Below the pieces are notes generated by a model. It was not told where the DNA came from and ran no database searches. It saw only the letters and a list, made by a program, of their open reading frames with translations. Both the position numbers and the translations under genes were made by a program. Positions 10,621 through 18,200 of a DNA stretch of 20,039 nucleotides are shown here, piece by piece. Positions within the stretch are counted from its first letter, which is position 1; every line of letters begins with the position of its first letter. Source of the stretch: Isoetes engelmannii. Taxonomy: Eukaryota > Streptophyta > Lycopodiopsida > Isoetales > Isoetaceae. The stretch spans positions 1 to 20,039 of the forward strand of contig JAANSK020290934.1 in the NCBI GenBank assembly GCA_011763485.2, written 5' to 3'.

Positions 10621-10839
10621 TAAACAAGGGCCACACCCTTAATTTAGTTCCACGTATTTCCCCTGCGACAACAGCAGCCTAAACAGGCTCCTCAGCAAAC
10701 TCCCCTTGATCAACAAACTTAAGAAAAAGATTTATAATGCCTTAAATCCTCATTTTCAATCTTCAAATTGGGTTGGTCTAGTATCACGCCAAGCTCACGG
10801 CACTAGACCCCATATTCTTGTCCCTCAAGACATGCAATA

Positions 10840-11812
10840 GCCTTTGCCGTTGACGTTGTCCTGGACACGCCTGCCAAGACTGTCCACTTTGCACCTGATC
10901 TTGATCGTTTAATGCCTAATGTCATGCCAAAGGTTCTTGAATGTATTCTCAGGCGCATGCAAGCTGCCGAAGGATGTACGCTTGCTAATGTTCATGCAAT
11001 CACAAGAGCTCAACGATGTGTGGCTAAACCAAATTCCTCCGCGCCACCACCTGTGCCTGTGAATCATGCCCATCCATTGGCACATCTCCCACTAGAGCTA
11101 CAAGAAGAACTTGCCAAAATCAAAATTCCTCTCAGCCTCACGACCATGTTGAAAATTTGTCTCGCCCTTCATGAACTACCACCATTACGCATTGTTTTGG
11201 TTGGTGTTGTAGCCACTTCCATGCGTGTTCACGCACCGTTGGCAATCATCAGGTATGTCTAGATTGATGGAAGGAGTGTTATCAACCTCATCACGGACAA
11301 ACTCAAGCGCCAACTTGGTATTAAGCAATTACATCTGCTCCTTGTGGCATAAAATTGGCCAATGGGCCCATTACGCGTCCTTAAGGCATCACACCATTCC
11401 CTTTGGAATTTGGCATTTGGAAAGCTGGTGAGGATCCGATGATCACAAAATACTGATTGGAAGACCCTTCCTCCGCCAAGCTAAAAGTATCACTATTGGT
11501 TTATGGATCAACTCGTCATCACATATGGATAATTTGAGTGCCACTATGGACTTGGAAATTGGACAACTCATTGCCTTGAGCATGCTACCCTCTTTGTTGG
11601 ATAGTGACTTTGAGGATGTTCAAAATACTTATCAAGTTCAAGCCCCTCCAGCTGGGTTATCTTTTTCTGCCTATCCGGAATATGCAGATCCTTATGGAGA
11701 CATGACTCTTGATAATGGTAATGCAATTGTTGCTTTGATCAATCCATATGTGGCCCCCTGCCATCACATACAACTAGTGCATACTAGTATTGACAGTGAA
11801 GATCAACATTAA
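10840..11812 (+). pseudogene. Decayed retropepsin-like protease region of a retrotransposon
   Basis: This continues the retroelement body after gag. An open piece at 10912-11259 ends in a stop. In the same frame IDGRSVINLI (11263-11292) and a following QLGI resemble the active-site segment of plant Ty3-type retropepsins, where D-G-G-S or D-S-G-A is usual; here the third position is Arg. About 180 bp later KILIGRPFLRQAKSITI (near 11446-11496) matches the conserved second motif (I-L-L-G-R-P). A frame from 11525 to 11812 carries an acidic extension of unknown function and ends in a stop. Several stops and frame changes interrupt the region. No reverse transcriptase, RNase H or integrase follows, so the element was either a gag-protease-only non-autonomous type or was cut off by rearrangement. 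Confidence 0.65.
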
Positions 11813-12084
11813 AAGGACGTTGCTCCCCACGGGGGGTTTGCCTTTATTATATGAGCATATGCCACCTGCGTGCTTAGATTGGCGAGAAACACCCCTATAA
11901 CGTACGTATAAGCTTTTGGAAAACACCCCTTCCGAGTAACACGGAGAATGGTTTCGGAGGGGGGCAATGAAAATCTTAGGGAAGAAAGAAGGTAAAATCA
12001 AGAAGTCTGGAGAAGATCTGTGGGAGAAAAAGGAAAATCAATTGCAAACAATGTCGATGTAATCAAGGACAGAAAGAATTGAAA
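11813..12084 (-). mobile_element. Probable untranslated leader of a minus-strand LTR retrotransposon
   Basis: Read on the minus strand, this 270-bp stretch directly follows the primer binding site at 12101-12085, the position of a retrotransposon leader. No good open frame is present. Its left end abuts the stop of the plus-strand protease region. The exact junction between the two opposed elements is not visible. Confidence 0.4.
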
Positions 12085-12101
12085 CCCGGCATACGGCGCC
12101 A
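12085..12101 (-). other. Primer binding site, tRNA-Asp type (minus strand)
   Basis: The plus strand reads CCCGGCATACGGCGCCA. Plant tRNA-Asp(GTC) ends CCCGGCAACGGCGCCA, so the match is complete apart from one inserted T. Its complement on the minus strand is therefore a tRNA-Asp primer binding site, the type used by many plant Ty3-like elements. It lies one base from the inner end of the LTR, as expected. Confidence 0.75.
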
Positions 12102-12102
12102 G

Positions 12103-12922
12103 TGTTAAGTGCTAGGGTCGGACAGAGGGACCTTTCGCAGATTCACTAGTTTCAGTGATCTTTTGTGCTTCAGGTATCTGCCTACTGAAGTCACACGAGA
12201 TTTAGAACATATGAAAGAAAATGTTGCAAATGAAGCACATGGATCAAATTTAGGAAACACTTATGAAATTTTGCACATCAAATGAAATTCGCAAACTCAA
12301 GAACTCTGAACAAATCAATAGATCATAAACACTTAGGAAGATCTCGAAGGTAATCCAAATTCACAAAAACTCCGAAAGGAGTGAATACAAGAAGATAATA
12401 AGATCATATAATCAAGTCATAAAGTAATCAGCAAACTGAATTAGTAAAGAGCAAAGCTGTGGCAACTCAAGGCACACAAACTCCAGATGGACTGAGAATA
12501 GGAGGCAACTCAAGGCTCTCAAATCTCTGACACTTCTTCAATATGGGGGGTGCCTTTTATAGCAATGCCGGGGCGTGGCCTGATGATGGTGACTTGAGGC
12601 CCACTAGGCCAAGTTGTTGTAACTGTCAGAGATCCTTGATCGACAGATAACTGAATTCAGGTGTTAGATAGTGACCTCTAACGGTCTGTGTCGTGACCCC
12701 GCCCGTGATGTTGGCCGGGTGCAAAATCGGGCCCGGATGGAAAATCGGGAGCAGCTCTAGAACATCGTGTCGTGCGCTTCCTGTGCTCCGGGTCGTGCCC
12801 ATCTGCGTGTCGTGCCCAAAAATGAGCAGCCCTTCATAATCTCCTGTTTGGCTACCCTTGGCATGCCCGCTCCCTTCATTTGCCCAATGTTGACCCAAAT
12901 GAGCTTGGGCCTTTGTATAACA
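12103..12922 (-). mobile_element. LTR of a minus-strand LTR retrotransposon (5' LTR)
   Basis: The block starts TGTTAA (12103) beside the primer binding site. A reasonable outer end is ATAACA at 12917-12922, giving TGTT..AACA termini and a length of about 820 bp. A TATA box on the minus strand lies at 12561-12555, which would place the U3/R boundary near 12530 and leave about 430 bp of R and U5. The U3 side has several copies of CACGAC (minus strand) between about 12690 and 12815. A direct repeat GGCAACTCAAGGC lies near 12461 and 12501. I find no second LTR copy in the window, so the element is truncated or extends in rearranged form. The outer boundary is my inference. Confidence 0.6.
12552..12563 (-). 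promoter_or_regulatory. LTR TATA box (minus strand)
   Basis: The minus strand reads GCTATAAAAGGC, a near-ideal plant TATA box. It sits inside the LTR and points toward the primer binding site about 450 bp away. Confidence 0.6.
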
Positions 12923-12945
12923 TTGACGAAGAGCCAATGTTAATA

Positions 12946-13072
12946 GCTATGCGTTGGAGGTGAGATTACAAAGAACAGGGGAGAAAAGGCTGACGGGGTG
13001 TGAAGGACACGTGGGAGAAGGACTACGGTGTGAGATTATCTCCTTATATTATAGGCCAGATTGAATCCTAAC
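12946..13072 (+). repeat. Copy of the TAF2 upstream 127-bp block
   Basis: The block from GCTATGCG to GAATCCTAAC matches 14777-14903 in the same orientation without gaps, about 90% identical by eye (around 12 differences). The last 45 bp (about 13028-13072) is identical. It lies 24 bp outside the inferred LTR end and just left of the inverted TAF2 exon 5 copy. Confidence 0.9.
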
Positions 13073-13094
13073 TCAGTAAGGGGAAATTCTTAGT

Positions 13095-13177
13095 AAGGAA
13101 GCCAGGGGATGTTGGAACATCCAGACTATAAACATAAGTCTTCAGCCGTTCATCATTTTTGCTCAGCACCTATATCA
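13095..13177 (-). pseudogene. Inverted 83-bp copy of the TAF2 intron 4/exon 5 junction
   Basis: This stretch is an exact reverse complement of 16859-16941: the last 8 bases of TAF2 intron 4, including its TATAG acceptor, plus the first 75 bases of exon 5. Because intron sequence is included, the copy came from genomic DNA and not from an mRNA. Perfect identity over 83 bp means it is recent or is kept alike by conversion or selection. A transcript running rightward through here would be antisense to TAF2. Confidence 0.95.
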
Positions 13178-13201
13178 CATATTATCAGCACATATTATCA
13201 G
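13176..13201 (+). repeat. 13-bp tandem duplication
   Basis: CACATATTATCAG occurs twice in perfect tandem, right after the inverted TAF2 fragment and just before the right-hand inverted arm. Confidence 0.95.
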
Positions 13202-13218
13202 CTGAATTTCCCCTTACT

Positions 13219-14123
13219 AAGAAATGAATGCTGTCTTTGAAGTGACCACATTAATCTCTACTCAGTGAGGAAATAGTCACCCATCAATGCTAAGTTTACC
13301 TGATGCTAATTCAACTGATGCATCCTCTATCCTAAGTTCAACTCTATAGCAAATCAAGGATTACCTCTCCTGACTGCTAGAATCTGCCATCCCAGTATCA
13401 AACCCCCCTCTGCCAACCATCTACTAGAAGAACTCCAAGTGGGCGATATATTTGTCTACCTAGGGATGACCCCAATGTACTTTTATTTGTTGGAACATAT
13501 TTTCAATTCATGCTCGTAGTATCTAACTCATCGATTTGTCCTTTTGCTGCTTCAAAACTTGGAATATAATAGCCATCGATTTCTCATTTGTTGCTTTAAA
13601 CTTTGGAGTATAGTTCAATAGGATCAGAGGGTGGCACACCAAAACCAGAGACTACTCTGAAAGGAACAAGACTATCAGGCCTTGTGATTTCCACAAACGC
13701 CATATGCAAACATCAATTGTAAAGACAAGCAACATACCTAGACAGAACCAAATATCTTAAGCCCACTATAGGCTTCTACAAGCGACATTGCTAGAACCGA
13801 CCTTACCGGGCAGAGGCACCGACATCTTAAAAAAATCGGAACAGAAGCACACTCGACAAAGGCAGGTATCAGGCGAAGGCTTGGGCAGACTCTACAGCCA
13901 AAACAAATACATACCACCACAGACAACAAACCGAATGGATAGGATTTACAAGCAGCTTAGCCGAATAGCAACTCCCAAAAACCCAGGCCTGGGTGACACG
14001 GTCGACCCAAGCCTGCGCCTCCCATGCCATCAAAAATTCCCTTTCCCATCCAAACCAAAAAAATGGTGCTTGCGCACTATGGGTTGCCCTTACATTTGAA
14101 AATGAAACGAGCCATTATCTAAG
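13219..14123. other. Spacer between the rearranged TAF2 pieces
   Basis: No gene, and no match to TAF2, is recognised in these 900 bp. An imperfect 45-bp tandem repeat (CATCGATTT..) occupies 13529-13617. An open frame from about 13788 to 14099 has no recognisable motif. Confidence 0.5.
13529..13617 (+). repeat. Imperfect tandem repeat, 45-bp period
   Basis: Two units starting CATCGATTT (13529 and 13574) share most bases, including TTTGCTGCTT/TTGTTGCTTT and GGAATATAAT/GGAGTATAGT. Confidence 0.7.
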
Positions 14124-14519
14124 ACGGCATCAGAAGCTTTGCCTCGCCATTGATATTGAAAACCAGCGAATATCTGGGTAAACATTTTCTCACATTTGCC
14201 AGAGTATCAGTTGAACATTGGTCTAAGTAAATGTCTGCATTAGAACATAGTTGAAAGCTTGTGCACTAATTGGAGTACTGGAACAGTTCCGTGGCAGCAG
14301 AAACTACAGTAAACAACGTCGGGTTAATAACTATTTGCGTTTTCTGATTTTCAGGCACACAGAATTGCAAGTAGTAGTGCCAAAAGGTGGAGTAATCGGG
14401 TTGCATGCTAATGGGCTGCACATAGAGCAAGCCCTTGTTGAAGGGATACCAGTAAAGTTTAAATTTACTCGGGAACAAGAGCATAAAGAACCTGATTCAA
14501 CTGATCTTAACGTCACACC
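14124..14519 (+). pseudogene. Partial duplicate of TAF2: exon 1 end, intron 1, exon 2 start
   Basis: This is a gap-free direct copy of 15354-15749, offset exactly 1230 bp, with about 9 differences in 396 bp by eye (about 98% identity). It holds the last 54 bases of exon 1 (14124-14177), all of the 177-bp intron 1 with intact GT and AG, and the first 165 bases of exon 2 (14355-14519). Homology ends abruptly at both sides. The frame is still open in both exon parts, but the ATG and first 77 bases are missing and the frame ends after unrelated sequence near 14571. Retention of the intron marks a DNA-level duplication. It cannot give a normal TAF2. Confidence 0.93.
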
Positions 14520-14776
14520 AAGATGCCTACAAACAACAACCAAAATTCGAAGCAAACTGAAATTGAACTAAAGGAAGATGTAAGATTAAACTAAGACTAA
14601 ACATAGAATGCTCCATTGAAATGGGGCCAAAACCCCAATGCCCTCTGGGGATGAATCGATATGCCCTCTACTGGCCAAGATCGAGCTCAATGGAGAGGTC
14701 TTGAGCAGGCCGAACCAAATTTGTAGAAGTTTGTGCAGCCGCGCTCTCCAATCACCTGTATAGACCTCCAAAGCTG
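14520..14776. other. Spacer between duplicate and TAF2 upstream block
   Basis: These 257 bp match neither TAF2 nor the other copy. A 61-codon open frame on the minus strand (14771-14586) has no recognisable motif. Confidence 0.4.
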
Positions 14777-14903
14777 GCTATGCGTCGGAGTTGAGAATAC
14801 GAAAAACAGGGGAGAAGGGGCTGACAGGTTGTGAAGGAAACGTGGGAGAAGGGCTATGGTGTGAGATTATCTCCTTATATTATAGGCCAGATTGAATCCT
14901 AAC
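14777..14903 (+). repeat. TAF2 upstream 127-bp block (second copy)
   Basis: This is the partner of 12946-13072. It ends 373 bp before the TAF2 start codon, so it may belong to the promoter or an upstream untranslated exon. It includes a TTATATTATA stretch within the part that is identical in both copies. Confidence 0.9.
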
Positions 14904-15074
14904 GACCCCTAATGCTACCCCAAAGTTGATGGAGGGATGGTGCCCTAACGATGCCTCACGCAGATGGACGGCAGCCATGCCACTTGCTCACGTTCCTTAA
15001 CGCAGCTGAAGAAATGATCTCTACCATCCAACCAGCACTCCAAACCGATCTCCACCGTCTCCCAAAGGGTTTGC

Positions 15075-15100
15075 CTGCAACACCAACCTGCAACACCAAC
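15075..15100 (+). repeat. 13-bp tandem duplication upstream of TAF2
   Basis: CCTGCAACACCAA occurs twice in perfect tandem about 180 bp before the TAF2 ATG. Confidence 0.9.
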
Positions 15101-15200
15101 CGTATAATTTTAACCTAAAAAAAACACCAAAATACGCAATGGTTCCAATGTAACAACTTCTTAGCCCATACAATTTTCAAACCATTTGAAGTCGGGGCCG

Positions 15201-15241
15201 TATAAAAACAGGGGTAATTTTTATTTTCTTGCGTATATAAG
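15201..15241 (+). promoter_or_regulatory. Candidate TATA elements of TAF2
   Basis: Two candidates precede the ATG: TATAAAAA at 15201-15208 (76 bp upstream) and TATATAAG at 15234-15241 (43 bp upstream). With the usual 30-bp spacing, the first would leave a leader of about 45 bases and the second only about 10, so the first is likelier. Neither is proven. Confidence 0.35.
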
Positions 15242-15276
15242 GCCCTAGCTTCATTCCAGTCCTTGTTGCAGCAGCT

Positions 15277-18200
15277 ATGGCGAGGCAACGTAAACAGAAG
15301 CAAAGGGACGCCGTTGATGGAAAGACCAGCCATGGTGGTGGATGTGCAGTAGTACGGCATCAGAAGCTTTGCCTCGCCATTGATATTGAAAACCAGCGAA
15401 TATCTGGGTAAACCTTTTCTCACATTTGCCAGAGTATCAGTTGAACATTGGTCCAAGTAAATGTCTGCATTAGAACATAGTTGAAAGCTTCTGCACTAAT
15501 TGGAGTACTGGAACAGTTCTGTGGCAGCAGAAACTACAGTAAACAACGCCGGGTTAATAACTATTTGCGTTTTCTGACTTTCAGGCACACAGAATTGCAA
15601 GTAGTAGTGCCAAAAGGTGGAGTAGTCGGGTTGCATGCTAATGGGCTGCACATAGAGCAAGCCCTTGTTGAAGGGATACCAGTAAAGTTTAAATTTACTC
15701 GGGAACAAGAGCATAAGGAACCTGATTCAACTGATCTTAACGTCATACCTACCGTAACTTGTTCAGAAGCTGCTGACAATGCCTATAATAAGTACATTGC
15801 ACTTTTAGAAGAAGAAACCCTGCCCGATTTGCTTATTTTTCTTCCAGACCCACCCATTATAGATGATCCTGCAGCTGGCCAATTGGTTCCTGAGAATGGC
15901 AAAGAAGAAAACAATATTCCTAAATCTGAAGACAATACTTCTAAAGCTGAAGACAATACTGCTAAAGCTGAAGACAATACTTCTAAAGCAGAAGAGGTGC
16001 TTATACGAATTTCAATCCCTTTTTCTATCATCTGCATAGTCACTTAATGTGCATTTTGGTACTACAGTGCATTAAATGCATTCGCTTGGAATACTGGGTA
16101 GAAAGACCAGAAGTTGGCGTGTATTTTCAAGAACAGTTGATGTACACAGACAATCAAATCCGGCGTGCACGGTGTTGGTTTCCTTGTGTCGATAATACTT
16201 ATAACCGCAGCAGGTACAGGGTTGCATGCATCGCTTTTATTAGTGACTTTGTTGATATCACAAAGCATGGAGCTTTACAACTGAATTATTAAAGGACGTG
16301 GAAAAACAAAGTAAGAAATAACATTATGTCTTCAAAGCTTCTTGAATTCTTGATGAATAAAATTACACAGCCATTCTGCTGTGCTAACTGACACAGTATC
16401 ACTTGATGATCAAGTTTTCTGTGAAGCTTTGTAATCCTTGCATGCATAAGCAGATCGTTTCATTTCATACACTTTTAGGTTTATTTTCACAATTGCCAAG
16501 TTCATCAAAAGATTTTTTTGCTCTGTCTTGTTCGTTTGTAGTCTAAAACTATTACAAGGTACTTTATCATGTATTGTTTCATATTGTCATACACAGCTAT
16601 CACATGGAGCTAACAGTTAATTCAAGTTTTGTCGCTGTTGCAAGTGGCAAGTTGTTATATCAGGTGACTGTACCAACTGCTCCCTGGATGAGTGTTTGTA
16701 TCACATTTGAAACATTTTAAGCTCAGGCTGCAGACCAAGCATATTGTTTAGTGCATGTTTAGAGTAGCCATCTGGCCATTGCCTTTCTCAAGAATAAGTG
16801 AAGCTTCAACTGGGCATAGGGAGTATATGCAAATCTGATAAAAAATATATTCAGTGCATGATATAGGTGCTGAGCAAAAATGATGAACGGCTGAAGACTT
16901 ATGTTTATAGTCTGGATGTTCCAACATCCCCTGGCTTCCTTTCAGTGATTGTTGCACCTCTAGTGGTCCTACCGGACCGGCAAAATGCATCCGTGTCGCA
17001 TATGTGCCTTCCTGGTTCAGTTCCACAACTGCAGTGTTCTGTGAGCTTTTTCCATTCGCTTTTCAGGTGAGCATCTGAAAAGTAATGTGCAAATCTTCTT
17101 TTCCATTCTGAAGCTCTTTTTTTGTTTCCTTATGTTTGCACAATTGCAGTTTTTATGAGGAGTACCTTGGAGCAGCATTTCCTTTTGGTTGTTTCAAACA
17201 TGTATTTATTGACTCTGAATATTCAATATCGCCGGTTTGCGTGGGAGCATCTCTTGCAAGGGTAAGCTCACACTTGCTAGTCGATGATCGAATTATTGAT
17301 CAGGTATAATATTTCCGGCAAATTTAGGCTTGCAAACAGATTGCATGGGTTACATTATAGTATAAACATGAAACTGTGTTATGCAGACTATATCAACAAG
17401 AATAAAGCTTGCACAGGCACTTGCTCAACAATGGTTTGGTGTCTTTATTTCAGCAGAATGTCCAGAAGATGGTAGGCTTTTGTTATTTCAACTCTGTTTT
17501 GCCCTTTTTTTTTTTTCCCTTCTTAGAATTTGAGAGAAAAGCCCTTTTATTAGTTTTAAAAGGCTATAAATAATCATTATCGATTAATTTGCATTGAAAA
17601 TTGAAGACTTATATAGGAAGTGCATGTTTCACACATATTTTGTCATCTTTGACATTCCATGATAGCAAATATTGAGGGATGATAAAGATGTAGTACCTAT
17701 TAATGTTCTTCTATATCATGATTGTTGTGTCTTTGAACTGGTACTCTGAAACTTTGTCCGTTTACTTCATGGCCTAAAACTCCTATGTTATAGAGAGGAT
17801 GACAAGGATTTATTTTAAATTTTACTTGATGTATTGTGCATGCAGAATGGCTGCTCGATGGGCTTGCTGGGTTTCTTACAGATGTTTTTACTAAGCGGTT
17901 CTTAGGAAATAATGAGGCACAATACAGACGATATAAGGTGGCTTAATGTTAATCAGTGTTTTGGAGTTTTGTCTTACATGTTAAAATGGTCAATATGTCC
18001 TCTTCCTTTAGGCCAGCGAAGATGTTCTCCTGTTTGATATTGAAGGTGCTCCTCCGTTAAGTCCACCAGGGATGTACAAAATGAATTCCCATGGCACGGA
18101 GAAACTGGGCTTTGTGGGGAAGATTCGTGCTTCCAAAGCTGTAATGTCTAGCACCTACCTAGTAAGAGACCTATTTTGTTGGCATGCACTTTTGCTGAAT

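Larger units (their letters stand above)
13075..13218. repeat. 15-bp inverted repeat arms framing the inverted TAF2 fragment
   Basis: AGTAAGGGGAAATTC lies at 13075-13089 and its near-complement GAATTTCCCCTTACT at 13204-13218. The related CTTAGTAAGG / CCTTACTAAG overlaps the same arms. They enclose the inverted exon 5 copy and a 13-bp tandem repeat, so the whole could fold as a stem with a loop of about 114 bases. Confidence 0.8.

Noticed and set aside
12626-12937. 103-codon minus-strand frame
   Set aside because: It lies inside the U3 part of the LTR and crosses its inferred outer end; LTR sequence is not expected to code here.
14251-14571. 106-codon open frame
   Set aside because: It is the duplicated TAF2 exon 2 start running into unrelated sequence, with its start in the copied intron.
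15481-16047. 188-codon open frame
   Set aside because: It is TAF2 exon 2 with parts of introns 1 and 2 read through; the start lies inside intron 1.
16915-16930. GGATGTT-CC-AACATCC hairpin in TAF2 exon 5
   Set aside because: A 7-bp stem in coding sequence with no other sign of function. It does make the inverted copy at 13095-13177 look palindromic locally, but the 83-bp match does not depend on it.
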